Positions 1-11,026 are shown, counted from the stretch's first letter. The stretch is DNA of 64,000 bases from Mucidula mucida (GCA_015501055.1 JADNYV010000021.1:310001-374000), one strand, 5' to 3'. Numbers and translations are program-made. Notes: generated by a model not told the origin, from the sequence alone.

Positions 1-1929
1 CATAGCGCTTGGGAAGCGGAGAGAGCGCGCGAAGTCGCGTTTGAAGACGAGAACCCGACGGTCTTGATTGTTGGTGCAGGCCAAGCGGGATTGTGTGTTG
101 CTGCGAGGCTGAAATGCTTAGACGTTTCTTCCTTGATTGTGGAAAAGAATGAACGGGTTGGGGATAATTGGAGAAAGAGGTATGACGGTTTGTGCCTCCA
201 TGATCCCGCTTGTGAGTGTCGTTCAACTGATCAAGAGATTCCCATCTAAAAGACCATAGATTTTGATCATCTACCATACATGCCGTACGATTTTGCAATG
301 TTAGCCTTCTCACGCTGGAACTCATTGCTCCTAAAGATTCCCCAGTATTTGGCCAGTGTTCCCTCCTGCTCGTAAAGTGAGTGTGATAGGCTCAACGCCA
401 CAACGCGCAGCTAAGCGTTTCTAGTTCGCGAATTGGCTAGAGAATTATGCGGATGTTATGGACCTGAATGTCTGGACGTCGTCTGTGGTAACAAGCGCCG
501 TTTCCGAAGATTCTGGCAAATGGACCGTTACCGTCAAACGCGGGGACGGAAAGGAGCGCGTACTTCGCGTCAACCATGTTGTTAGTGCGACAGGATTGGC
601 GGAGACGAGTATTGGCACCCTCAAACCGCCTTATGTTGAAGGAATGGTAAGTGTCATGCGCATCGAGAAGCTCGCTGAAGAGCTTGTAGGAAATCTTCAA
701 AGGAAAGTCTTACACTCATTCGAGCACAAACGCGCCTTGGATTATGCTGGAAAGAAGGTGGTCGTTGTCGGTGCTGCCACGTCTGGTGCGTGGTTTTAAC
801 TGCTTGCGTGTACATAGTAACATTAGGCGGTAGCTCACGACATTTGTGCGGATTGTTATCGTCATGGCGTTGGTTCGACTGTTCTCAAGCTTCAAGTAAA
901 TCTTCTAACTCGCAATACAGATGTTACCATGTACCAACGTAGTTCGACTTACGTGTTTTCGACCAAGAACGGCTTCAAGTATATCACAGACGGTAGGCCT
1001 TGACAGCAGTACGCCAACTGAACCTCATCGAATGATACAGACCTTTACCTGAACAGCGGTCTTCCCACACATTCGGCCGACCTGCTGATGCTTCGTTCCC
1101 GAATCTTCTGGGAACGGAGCTCAGCATCCGATCAGTAGATGCTCTGGCCGAAGACGACAAGTACGAAAGCCCTTCTTGCATTCGACGGGATATGTAATTC
1201 ATTTTAACAGACCACTCTTAGACGCGCTCAGCGCCCGCGGTTTCAAGCTCAATAAAGGATATAAAGGCGCGGGCCCACTTCTTCAATTCCTGACGAAGAA
1301 GGGCGGATACTACGTCGGTAAGCCATACAGTTGTTGGTGACATTACTACTGAGATGTCCGTGGGAAGATGTCGGAGCGAGCCAGCTTATCGCGGATGGCA
1401 AGGTCAAGCTTAAGAACGACAGTTACATGAAGAGGTTTACCGAGAATGGTATTTTGTTTGAGGATGGCACGGAATTGCCAGCGGACGTAGTAGTGTTTGC
1501 TACAGGGTGAGTCTAGGGCCATGCATATAACCACGCCTAAGTCTAAACCTTGGATTGTAGAGTGGGCGAAACGAAAGGCGGGCTCAAGAGTATCGTCGGG
1601 GCAGAGGTTGCTGATAAATGTGGCCCAATTTGGGGGCTCAACTCGGAAGGAGAGTTGTGTGGGGTATGGAGAGATCTTGGCGTTCGTGGGCTCTGGAGCG
1701 CGACAGGTAAGTAACGACGCGTTGAGAGCAAGGCGACACTTAACTCTGGTGGGGCGTCAGGTCACTTGGCTGCCTGCCGCTTTCATTCGAAGCATTTGGC
1801 GATGCGTAAGTTGGTCTCTGCCCTTCGCAGCTTCGAGTCTAATCGTGGAGCGCAGAAATCAAAGCTATAGAAGCGGGGCTGTTGAAGGAAAGGTACTCGC
1901 TATCTCTTGTAAATGATAAAGGTTTATGA
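1..1929 (+). CDS. Flavin-containing monooxygenase (FMO-like), 5' truncated by window, two frame breaks
   Basis: Class B flavoprotein monooxygenase of the FMO/YUCCA type, which uses FAD and NADPH to oxygenate small substrates. Reading starts in frame at base 1, so the first exons lie outside the window. Visible motifs are the FAD Rossmann GAGQAG (about 73-90), the GDNWRKRYD loop, LHDP at an exon end, and the NADPH site VVVVGAATSA. I can splice introns at 212-259, 285-336 and 377-424 and at least six more up to the TGA at 1927-1929; joined exons give DHLPYMPFPSIWPVFPPARK, typical of the family. Two single-base deletions break the frame: near 707 (the second copy at about 6783 has one more A) and near 1085. 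Without them the gene is complete to the stop. It may be a young pseudogene or carry assembly errors. A decayed paralogue lies at 6702-7345. Confidence 0.82.
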
Positions 1930-2535
1930 TGGGCCTTCCTCCTCCCTATCTTACTCTTTTCGAACGGGCTCCTGTTTTATCTACAGAAATCAATAGCAGC
2001 TTCGTTGTGTACAATCTGAAGGTATTCTTGAGCCTTTGATAACTCCGGAACACAAGCGTTGGAATGACAACGTCCCATCAGACGTTCCTCTCTTCCAGAC
2101 ATCCTTGTTTCATGTCTTGGAGTCAGATTAAAATGGAACAAGTAATGATATAGTTGCGGAATACCATCCATAGTTTGTTGTTCGGCGCTCGTAGTGGATT
2201 TACGACTCGGATGCTTCGACTCATCTCTGAGTCCTGCTTATGAGACGCAATATCATCAAGCCGGCAATTACTCTCATCAGTGTGAACAAGATTCCCCGAT
2301 GAATGGAAAGATAGCGCAAGCATGTTCATTGTGGCGTCGATATTGTTAACAAGAACAGATTTAGAAGGAAAGTCCCTGTGACAACACCCGCCTACTCAAT
2401 GGACACATACGAGAAGACTGGCGTACTAACATCGGGGACAACGGTAAGAACTCCACCTTTACATGGATACATCAATCGAAACGAGAGCTCTGTGGAGAGT
2501 CGCGACTAGTCACTGCGAACATGTGCCGACGTTGG
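1930..2535 (+). other. Intergenic stretch, nothing recognised
   Basis: About 600 bases between the FMO stop and the TATA box of the next gene. Only short open frames occur, on both strands, with no motif or splice pattern that supports a protein. It probably holds the FMO 3' untranslated region and the promoter of the small secreted-protein candidate. Confidence 0.5.
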
Positions 2536-2539
2536 TTGG

Positions 2540-2547
2540 TATAAAAG
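2540..2547 (+). promoter_or_regulatory. TATA box of the small secreted-protein candidate
   Basis: TATAAAAG, 77 bases before the ATG at 2624. The duplicated copy has TATGAATG at the matching place (about 7658), so its promoter appears lost along with its reading frame. Confidence 0.6.
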
Positions 2548-2623
2548 CCTCGAACTTGGCGCTTCGAGGTCCTCACCTCTCAAACCCCAACAAAAATACT
2601 TCTCAATCAATACCACAGACAAG

Positions 2624-2987
2624 ATGTTCAGGCTCTTCAACAGCGTCGCCACGGCCGCCGTCATGATCATGCTTGCCAAACCAGCGCTGTCGCAGAGAAA
2701 GACGGTCAGCTTTCCCTGAGTCATCCCTTCGACTTGGGCTTACATTTTCTCACAGTTACCGCCGGTGACAACGACTACGACGTTGGTGACGACTACTAGA
2801 CCGGCGACAGTCCCCAGCACAAAGTATGTGTCCTGCTTCTGCATGCGACTTACGGCTGAAGGCGCTCGCAGCTTGCCAGACCAAGACATGCCGCGCTCTT
2901 ATCCGTGGCCACAAAAGAAAGATCATTACCAGCCTGGGGGACCAGGGGAAAGTGCAGACAATTGATCATACTCTAGTTGCAGAATGA
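2624..2987 (+). CDS. Small secreted protein candidate with signal peptide
   Basis: The ATG at 2624 opens a short basic start (MFRLFN), a hydrophobic core and a likely cleavage site ALSQ, so a signal peptide of about 22-24 residues is visible. The ORF stops soon after unless an intron from about 2702 to a cag near 2756 is removed; a Pro/Thr-rich stretch (PPVTTTTTLV) follows. A second intron (gtatgt at 2824 to about 2859) then leads either to a tail ending at 2965 or to one ending at the TGA at 2985-2987. I do not recognise the family. The signal peptide is conserved in the duplicated copy at 7727-7825, which supports this start. The exon structure is tentative. Confidence 0.45.
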
Positions 2988-2999
2988 TTATGATTTGTT

Positions 3000-3560
3000 C
3001 TCGACGAAGAAACTGAAATGGGCGAAGACAAATTAACACCAATCAATATCACCAGAAACGCCTCCATCACACGGCAACTCATTCACAGGCCCTTTACGAA
3101 CGCCACAATACGAGCACGTGACTATATATGGTTCTCTCTGACTCTGACCATGATAGCACTGTGACAACGTTAGCGCGAGCTCACTGGATCCAGGGTGTCC
3201 CCGATAGTCAGAGGCTAGGTTTGACCGTTTTTAGAGACATCAGGGTAAGACGATGGTGGATACGGCGATGTGGAGGCATCGACGATACCCAGGCTGGTGG
3301 TTACAAGTAGAACGTTCACATCAAGTATAGAAGCCCTTATCTTTGTTGGTGTCTACACCGCTTCTCATAGGATTTGCGCTAGGAACGCGTCATGAAGGCT
3401 TCCTTTCGAAACGCGGTAGCACCTTCTTCGCCGCAGCGGAACATTTCGTGAGCGATGACAAGTTATCCAAAAGGTCAGAGATAATTTTGAGCTAACTACA
3501 TTCTGTACAATTGAACAATGATAGCAATAATGAATACAAGTTAAGTTGCAGAGTCCCAAT
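3000..3560. repeat. Non-coding 3' part of duplicated block, copy 1
   Basis: No convincing gene. The stretch matches about 8040-8860 over many short blocks, for example GATTTGCGCTAGGAACGCGT at 3372 and 8817 and the CATGATAGCACTGTGACAACG region at about 3150 and 8208, so it is the tail of the segmental duplication described in the findings. Confidence 0.6.
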
Positions 3561-3610
3561 GTAATGGATTAGAAAAAGAAGTAGTAATATGCGTGAGGTA
3601 TAAAGAGATT

Positions 3611-5260
3611 TCACAAGATGCGTATCGGAACCCGAGCCCGTACTTCATCTTGTCCTACAAGAACAGATGCATCCAAGTAATACTGATAACAAGAATGAGC
3701 TCATGAAAACAACACGCGAGAAGCTAAAGCGTACCTTGACAGAAACCCCAGACCAATCTATCGAAGGTAACATATCCTTATCCAGAAGGAACTTGGCCTT
3801 GTGCAGGCCGTCGGGAAGGGCAACATGATCTTTCAGCGAGGGATGTCGGCTATTCGATGCAGCATGATGGCGGGGACGTTTTGGAAAGCCCATGCAGATA
3901 CTCGTCCGTAACGTACAACTCTCCGAAAAGACTGTATGTGTCGGGAGACGGGGTAGCGGCTTCGTTCGAACGTCGATGCTATCATCGATAGCCCTGCTGC
4001 TCCGGCTAGGAGCACTTTTGACGAGCCTCATGATCTTTTGGCGCGGAGTGTCGTCCTCGCTAGAGGAAGGCGTATGCGGCGGCGTCGGTGGAAAGTCCGC
4101 CGAATCATTAAGCGTCACCTGCCGTAACAGAGACACTGATATTGTGGCATCTGAAGCAATTTCCCGGATGAGGCTGGAAGACCGAGGCGTTGTCGTGAAA
4201 ACGACGAAGTATGGAATAGAAGCAGAACGAGAGAAAGTCACATTGGTCGGAAGTGTGATCTGAAGAAGGATATGAGCAAAGGTTCCTCTTCTAGGAAGAG
4301 AGAATATTACTTACGGCACAGCGGAAGGGAACAGGGCGGTCTGCCCGGAGAGGCATCTCCAGCCAGGAGCCCTGGCCTTTTGCTGTGACACCGTCTAAAG
4401 AGTGAAAGTCGTGATCAGGTTGATAGAGGAAAGGCGCCTCAAGGCTAGTAGAAACGCGTCAGCGCACAAATTCGGCAGGTTCGTGTCAGACACCCACAAG
4501 GAAGGATGTTCGTAAGCCGCTATAGGGTCCCATGAAACTAGCACTTTGTATTCCACTGAGAACGACCCTGCTCGGGAAGTCGATGGAGAGGACCCGCCGC
4601 TGTTCTGGGAGGATGGTAGGGGAAACGTCGGGGGAAGTTCCTCCCCGGAACGGAGGCTGCGCGGAAGGACGAACGAGAAAGGATATGTACGCTCTTTCTC
4701 GACAGGCAAGGAAGTCGAAGGACTGAAGGTATTATCCAGACTCGACACGCTGGGCCTTCTCCGAATTGTGTTGGCCATTCCCTTGAAAGCTGAACGCGCT
4801 GATGAGATGTCGGATGAGGCATGCGTAGACACATTTATCGTCCTAGACGCGCTATAGAAGACATGACTCCGTGGTTCGAATTTCAAGATGTCTCCAGGCG
4901 GATGGCAAATGAATGCGCCCTCGACCTAGAACGCGAAACGTTAGTACCATAGCGTCGCGAGACACGACCTCGCAGACATACTGTCATGGTTAATCGGCCC
5001 GATTGAGAACAAGTATGATCCAGTGTAACCGTCCCACTAACATAATCTCCATCCGCGAAGACAGGATCCAGCTGTTGTTTCCCCGTCCCCCGCGCGTCTT
5101 CACAGAGGGACTGTACACCCGCACAACAGCCTGAAGGGAACTATCAAAGTCGATAAGCAGGAGTACCGGAACTGAAGCCAAAAAGGTTCACCGGTACGTC
5201 GTTGTGTGCGGGTAGGTAACCGTCTGGACCGACGCGGCATTGAAGCTCGACGGTGGGCGG
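3611..5260 (-). CDS. Arrestin-like domain protein
   Basis: Fungal alpha-arrestin-type protein, a family whose members often link membrane cargo to ubiquitin ligases. On the minus strand, spliced exons give VELQCRVGPDGYLP, then DPVFADGDYVSGTVTLD, SGRLTMT joined across a textbook intron (gtatgt, tactaac, ctag) to VEGAFI, then PFSFVLPRS, GEELPPTF and VEYKV of the arrestin N-lobe. Further exons give SWLEMPLRADRPVPF, SIPYFVVFTTTPRS and finally YYLDASVLVGQDEVRARVPI before the TGA at 3611-3613. All frames join through plausible introns, so the gene looks intact. The 5' end is unresolved: the most upstream exon starts at an acceptor at 5260/5261 and the exon with the start codon was not found. No PPxY motif is visible. 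Confidence 0.85.
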
Positions 5261-5657
5261 CTGTCCCCGAACAGAGACTCACTCAGCCCTCGACGACGCA
5301 ACATTTCGACAAGCAACAGAAAGGTAGGAGGCACCCTGTGATGTACTTTTAAGCGTCTACCATATTTCAGGGACGGAAGGTTATGCAGAAATATTCGAAT
5401 TGGTTTTTCGTTCACAGGCATAACCCAAGGAAGTGGATTACCATCAGACGCCTTGTGGATATATTAGGCGGACCACGACATGGGCGTGTGAGTTTCTCGT
5501 ATGCGTGAACGTAAGTGCATCCATCATAGTCAACAAACCGACTTACAATCAACGCACACAACAAAACCGCGCTTTTATCATTCGAAAGAGTCGGAAATAT
5601 GCCCCCCTTTATGCCCGAAGGCTTTGCAAATTCATACCGCCCACAGGAAGATCGGCG
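5261..5657. other. Upstream region of the arrestin-like gene
   Basis: It must hold the missing first exon and promoter of the arrestin-like gene, but I could not choose a start codon. The open frames here have no recognisable motif. Confidence 0.35.
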
Positions 5658-6151
5658 AGGACCCTGGATAATACACTGACATCGTTGATCCCGAATTTCC
5701 CAAAATTTCGTCCTCATGTCCGACAGGCTTAGGCCTTCCGTGTCCGACTTTTCCTCAAGGTTCGGGCCCAAAATCGCTTCATGTCCGACTTTGGCATGAG
5801 GGTTCCGCCCAAAATTTCCCGTCAGATGGACCCTTTTCAGATTTTTTCCGGGCTGTCTACAACAAGTTTCGATCGCCTGAGCCACCCGAACCGCAAGGCT
5901 CCGCTGGAAGAGTTTCCGCTGAGCCAACAGCTACATCCTGGGAGCGCTCAATAGTGGCTGACACCATGTCCGACACCCAGCTGACACCTGGATGAGGGTT
6001 TCTCACCCATCTCGCCCCATGTCCGTACACTGGATGAGGGTGGGCGGTGCGGAAAGAGCTCCATGTCCGACTTTTCCTCCAGGTTTGGGGCAAATTTTGC
6101 GTTCTATGTCCGACTTTGGATCAACGATGTCACTGTATTATCCAGGGTCCT
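5658..6151. mobile_element. 494 bp MITE-like element with 34 bp terminal inverted repeats
   Basis: The termini 5658-5691 and 6118-6151 are inverted copies matching at 33 of 34 positions, starting AGGACCCTGGATAATAC. No transposase ORF lies inside. The interior carries about seven degenerate copies of ATGTCCGAC (near 5717, 5741, 5780, 5967, 6019, 6061, 6105), several followed by TTT and spaced irregularly, and AT-rich AAATTT cores just inside both ends. The size, TIRs and lack of coding potential fit a non-autonomous DNA transposon. I see no clear target-site duplication. The superfamily cannot be assigned. Confidence 0.7.
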
Positions 6152-6154
6152 GGA

Positions 6155-6701
6155 ACAAGCCTCTGGTTGGCGGCGGTGTCAATATAGCAACGGAAGAAAT
6201 AACGTCCTTCCGACTGAGAATCTACGCCTCTTGAGTCTTGACGAGGACAACTATTAATTTGGCTTGATGTCCAGTCTTGCTTTTCTCTAATCTGCGACGG
6301 CATATTCTGGACTGTCAGACTATCTCGCGATGCGGATACAACTGTACGCTAAAAAATCTCTCTCTCATTACTCAAGTTCTTACTAACGCAGGAGGCGGCG
6401 CGGCCTGTGCAGTGTGCACCCCCCCAGCCGTGGCCATATTCGCCGTCACATGCTTGCTCTTCGCGTCCTCGACGAGCCTGTGGGCGATGAACTTTGCCTC
6501 GCACTCTATACACCTGTCTTGGGACACAGAGGTTTGGGAGCAAGAGTACCATCCCTGGAAAATCAAAGACGTGCCAAGGGGGCAGAGCCTAGTATGTGGG
6601 CGATCTCGTTGTTGACGAACTTCACGTCAACAACAACGTTGATTGCGGTCAAAGCATGGTGTGTGGCGCTCTGTATCACACTGCTGATGGTATTACAGGC
6701 C
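6155..6701 (+). pseudogene. Decayed 5' copy of the 7-TM protein gene
   Basis: The sequence parallels 8872-9788: both have the upstream TATAGCAACGGAAG block, the GGCATATTCTGGACTGTC exon, the GCCTGTGGGCGATGAACTT segment and the GATTGCGGT..AAAGC exon end with the following intron. Large pieces are missing and stops are frequent. The copy ends exactly at the 3' splice site of the matching intron (ttacag|gc at about 6698-6701) and continues without a gap into FMO sequence, making a chimera. Confidence 0.75.
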
Positions 6702-7345
6702 AGTGTTGAAGGAATGGTAAGTCGTGTCATGCGAATCGAGAAGCTTCACTGACGGGCTTTAGGTGTAGGAAATCTTCAAAGGAAAAGTCCTACACTCATT
6801 CGAGCACAAGCGGGCCTTGAATTAAGCTGGAAAGACGGTGATCGTTGTCGGTGCTGCCACGTCTGGTGCGCAGTCCTACCTCAGCGCTTGCGTGTATGAA
6901 GTAACATTAGGCGGTAGCTCACGGACGTCTGCGCCGATTGTTATCGTCATGGCGTTGACCTTTCAGTTCTCTAAACGTACTTCGACTTACGTGTTTTCGA
7001 CCAAGAATGGCTTCAAGTATATCACAGACGGTGGGCCTTTCCAGGTGTACGCAAAATGATCCTCATCGAATGATGCAGACCTTTACCTGAAAAGTGGTCT
7101 TCCAACCCTCTCGGCCGACTTGCCGAATGCTTCGTTCCCGAATCTTCTAGGAACGGAGCTCAGCGTCCGCTCAGTAGATGCTCTGGCCGAAGCGGACAAG
7201 TACAATTCGCGCATTCAACGAGCTTTGCATAATTCATTTCAACAGACCTCTCTTATTAATAAAGCCTAGTAGAGGTTATTAAGACGCGGGCCCCACTTCT
7301 TCAATTCCTCACGAAGAAGGGCGGATATTACATCGGTAAGCTTGA
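6702..7345 (+). pseudogene. Second, degenerate FMO copy
   Basis: Matches 640-1330 of the first FMO gene, from the exon GTTGAAGGAATG|gtaagt through VVGAATSG, STYVFSTKNGFKYITDG, SADLPNASFPNLLGTEL and the GPHFFNSSRRRADI frame remnant. It keeps the A run that the first copy lost near 707. It has a stop where the first copy reads ALDYAG, has lost the exon coding VTMYQRS, and has no FAD-binding 5' part or 3' exons. It is a truncated pseudogene fused to the 7-TM fragment upstream. Confidence 0.8.
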
Positions 7346-7726
7346 TGAGTGACTGTTTCGTTTACGAGCTACCCGCTTCACCGCACACACGGCATGCGTG
7401 GGCGTCATGTGAGGATAGGGCGTGCCATGCCAACTTCCGTTGTTGTGATGCTTCAAGTTGCTTGCCAGACTGCCAGTTGTGAGAAGACTCAAGTTCTCAA
7501 ACAACCGGGGGCAACCGCAAGAACTGCACTTTTACTGAAGTCCGATAAGATACGTCAACTGAATCTCCGTATAAGATGCGCCACACCGTAGAGGTTTGTG
7601 GAGGCCATGTCCTCTAGTCACTGGCGCCGTTCGTATCGGTCGTGGATGCATGATTGGTATGAATGCCTTGATTTTGACGCTTCGAGGTCCTCACTTGCGA
7701 TACTCCAGCGAAACTACTTCTCAAAA

Positions 7727-7825
7727 ATGATGTTCAGGCTATTCAACATCTTCATCACTGCGGCCGCCATCATGATCATGCTTGCCAGGCCAGCGCTGTC
7801 GCAAATAACAATAGCGCCTCATTAG
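7727..7825 (+). pseudogene. Second copy of the small secreted protein, truncated
   Basis: Encodes MMFRLFN, a hydrophobic stretch and ARPALSQ, matching the signal peptide at 2624, then stops after a few residues. Downstream DNA to about 8000 still resembles the second exon of copy 1 but with breaks. The TATA box is lost. It belongs to the same duplicated block as the second FMO copy. Confidence 0.6.
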
Positions 7826-7829
7826 GCGC

Positions 7830-8860
7830 CACCTTGGACTTCGCTTTACATTTGCTCACATTTATCGCCGGCTACGACGGGTGACGACTAGATTGGCAGT
7901 CCCTGCTTCTGCGTGCGACTTACGGCTGAAAGGCGGTCTCAGCTGGCCAGCCCAAGTCATGCAGTGTTCTTATCCGTGTCCACGAAAGAGAGATTATGAC
8001 TACCAGCCTGGGGAGGTGCAGGCTTTTGATCACTTGTAGAGAATTCATCATAATGATTTTGATTTGTTCTCGACTAAGAAACTCAAATGGGCCACGTTAA
8101 TAAATGCCTACCTTTCACATTGTGCGCCATACGGCAACTCATTCAGATGCACATGCCCTTTACGAACGCCACACACGTGACTCTACCTGTTTCTCTCTGA
8201 CTTGGACCATGATAGCACTGTGACAACGTGAACGCTTTTTGCCAAGTGCATCATTTGCAGTGCTTTCACGCGTCGAGAGCTCATCGGATCCAAGATGTCC
8301 CCGACAGTCATAGGCGAGGCTTGACTGTTTTAGCGACACCAGAGTAAGATGATGGTGGAGACGGCGATGTGGATCAAAGAGAGGCGTCGAAGAGCTCAAA
8401 TGAGCAACAATAGGACTGAATGAAACACACTTTCACTGCCAGGTGGCAGAAATAGCTACCGCATAGCCAAGAAAGCCGACAGTCGGACGCGCTCGAAGAT
8501 TGGCTCATCGGAGGCTTGAGAAGACAGTGCTATGAGGGTGTTGCTGGCAAGAACACGAAAGCATGTACTGGAGCCCCACCTCCATCCCAGTTCGTTCCGA
8601 ATTTCGTGGTAGAAAAACAAACCGCGAGCTGCCCGGATCATGTCATATATATTCGCCAAGTGGCCGCCCAGCCGTTACATAGTGCTCCCCAGCCGCGTTA
8701 GTGGCGCTCGAGCGCTCAATGTTTTAATACTGGCAGGCTGGTGGTTGATCAAGTCTAGGAGCCCTTATCGTTACTGATGGCTCTGTTGATGGTGTCAACA
8801 CCGCTTTCTCACAGGATTTGCGCTAGGAACGCGTCCCTTTCGAAACGGGCGCGGATGTAC
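7830..8860. repeat. Non-coding 3' part of duplicated block, copy 2
   Basis: Similar to 2700-3415. It contains about 330 extra bases around 8400-8735 that copy 1 lacks, in which I see no gene. The similarity ends near 8855, just before the 5' region of the intact 7-TM gene. Confidence 0.55.
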
Positions 8861-8919
8861 TATGTAATTAGAATATAGCAACGGAAGAAAACCCTTAGCG
8901 TCCTTCCTCACCATCCACC

Positions 8920-10304
8920 ATGTCGGACGAATCTACGCCTCTCAGTGCCGCGGACAACTACTACCTTGGCTTGATCGGCCAGACGCTCGTTCAGACTTCC
9001 GTTTCTCTGATCTGCGAAGGCATATTCTGGACTGTCTACCTCGTCCTGTTCACGTTCGCGATGCGGATACAGCTGTACGCCGAAAATGTCTCTCTCTCTC
9101 TCATCTGATTACTCAGATTCACTCATGTAGGCGGCGCGGCCTGCGCACGCCCGCGACCATGACCATGTTCGCCGTAACATGCCTGCTCTTCGCGTCCTCA
9201 ACGAGCCTGTGGGCGATGAACTTTGTCTCGCACTTTATACGGCTGCGGCATATGCTCATATATCACGCGGACCTTGGGCTGCTCGACAGAATCTATGTGG
9301 CCAACGACCACATAGAGCCGTACGGCCTTCCTATGGAGACGCTTTTCCTGCTGAATGTAAGCCTTAGCCTATTGTGGCAACCCTAGCCACGATGATAACA
9401 CGCGTTTCACAGATGATCATTGGAGATGCAGTGGTGATATGGCGGGCATGGGTGCTCTGGAAGGACTCTCACCTCCGAAAGCTCGTGTTCATTCCAATGG
9501 TCATGCTTTTGACTTCGTTCAGTAAGTCTTTCTTGTTTTCGTTTCAGCGTCACTGGTTTCAACATGGATAACAGTATTTTCTATTATCGCTCTCACATGT
9601 CTTGGAACGCAGAGCTTTGGGAGCAAGAGTACGATCCCTGGAGGATCAATGACGTGCCAATGGGGAGAGCCTATCGCGTGGGCGATCTCGTTGTTGACCA
9701 ACATCACGTCAACAACGTTGATTGCGGTTAAAGCTTGGTGTGTGGCGCTCTTATGTTGGCCTCATCACATTGCTGATGGCGTTACAGGCAGCACCGCCAA
9801 TTCCTCAAGTCAGGCCTGGGTCGCTTGCACATAAGATCTAGAAGCGAAAAAGTTCTTTTACTGTTAGTGGAATCAGGATTTATATATTGCTTCTTCTGGG
9901 TACGCCTTCTGTTTGTATATAGCTCCTTCAAATGTTCTGACCATCCCCAGCTCTCCCAACTCATCCTCTTTTTCGACATTTCCATTGACTCGAACGTGGG
10001 CTACCTATACATGGTGCTCAGCACCATGGGCGACCAAATCTCTGGCGTGTACCCTACAGCGATCATCGTGCTCGTGAACATGCAGCGCAGCATGGCAGAC
10101 GACTCGAAAGCCTCGATGCACATCGACTCTGGCTCAAACCGGACACCCCGCTCGCAAGAGCTCAGTACGATGCAGTTCAACGCTAGCGCTCGGGCCAAAT
10201 CACTCAGGTTCCCATCCGACACGCAGCCTTCGACTATGACGTTTGCGAGTCCATCGAGGGCAGAGTCTAGTGTTGTTGCTTCACGGTATCGAGAAGACGT
10301 TTGA
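8920..10304 (+). CDS. Orphan seven-transmembrane protein
   Basis: Six exons (8920-9074, 9131-9356, 9413-9521, 9575-9737, 9788-9899, 9951-10304) join in frame with GT-AG introns of 50-56 nt. The product of about 370 residues has seven hydrophobic segments: around TSVSLICEGIFW, MFAVTCLLFASS, LNMIIGDAVVIW, MVMLLTSFIFS, WAISLLTNITST, VESGFIYCFFW and MVLSTMGDQISG, followed by a Ser-rich tail of about 70 residues that looks cytosolic. The topology is GPCR-like, but no ligand family is evident; similar orphan multi-pass proteins are frequent in Agaricomycetes (general knowledge). A broken copy at 6155-6701 shows recent duplication. The start MSDESTPLSAADNYY is preceded by CCACC. Confidence 0.82.
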
Positions 10305-10424
10305 ATCATTACGCGGAGAGAGGGGATGCTTTGTATTTATAGGATCATGCTAGGACTTTTTCATTTCTTTGACTGCAGTCCAGCTTCGGACCGATGAGGA
10401 GTTGGACGACGAGATCGAGGCACA
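10305..10424. other. 3' flank of the 7-TM gene
   Basis: Short region with no ORF of interest between the 7-TM stop and the tRNA gene. Confidence 0.5.
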
Positions 10425-10501
10425 GGCGCTATGGTGTAGTGGCAGCACATGGGATTTTGAAAAAGATTTCCCACAACCCAGGTTCGAACCCTGGTAGTGC
10501 C
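10425..10501 (+). tRNA. tRNA-Gln (anticodon UUG) with short intron
   Basis: The acceptor stem GGCGCTA pairs with TAGTGCC (one G:T). A-box TGGTGTAGTGG and B-box GGTTCGAACCC are present. The anticodon stem TGGGA/TCCCA encloses TTTTGA plus extra bases, which needs a 7-base intron directly after the position 3' of anticodon TTG. T-runs right after the gene (CTTTTTG) fit a Pol III terminator. A near-identical gene lies inverted at 13256-13333. Confidence 0.88.
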
Positions 10502-11026
10502 TTTTTGACGCCACACCTTCAATGTATTGACACGCCACACAAGTATTTATACCATCCCGGCTATTGAATGCGCACAACAGTTCACCCGCCTCCTGTTTTG
10601 GACGAGCGCGTCTTGCATAACGCAAGAGTTCGCGCGGTGACAATAGAATTCAATCAATTTCCATTTAGTCCTGCAAGGACGTAGGAAGCAAAGTTTAAGT
10701 AAATCGGCACTACGAGCCACGAGCTACGTATAGCGCAACGAGGGGTGGGGTCATAATCGTGGACATCAAGATACATACTCAGTAGGTAAAATAATTTTGT
10801 CGGTGGCGGTAATAGTACGGAGAGGTAAAGCGGAGGCGGATTGGTATGTTCTACAATGCGAGGTAAAATGAGTACCGGGTCATAAGAGAGTCAGATCAGT
10901 GAGCGAAGAGTCCAGTCCGTCCGAGAATAGTCTATAATGGTACAGTACAAAAGAGGCGGCGACGGAACGAGGAATGAGATTAACGGGTAGGGGGGGACGG
11001 GAGAAGGGAGGGGGTTCAGCGTTCGT
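10502..11026. other. Spacer between tRNA-Gln and the Mid2-like gene
   Basis: No credible coding region. It probably contains the 3' untranslated region of the minus-strand Mid2-like gene. A purine-rich stretch lies at 10985-11015. Confidence 0.45.

Noticed and set aside
3128..3310. Possible small protein MVLSDSDHDSTVTT
   Set aside because: The duplicated copy near 8200 does not keep the frame, so there is no sign of coding constraint.
5188..5421. Frame MPVNEKPIRIFLHNLPS as the arrestin N-terminus
   Set aside because: It is in a different frame from the arrestin-like exon VELQCRVGPDGYLP and I found no intron joining them convincingly.
1..10304. Secondary-metabolite cluster around the FMO
   Set aside because: No synthase, P450 or transporter accompanies it; the neighbours are duplicates and signalling genes.
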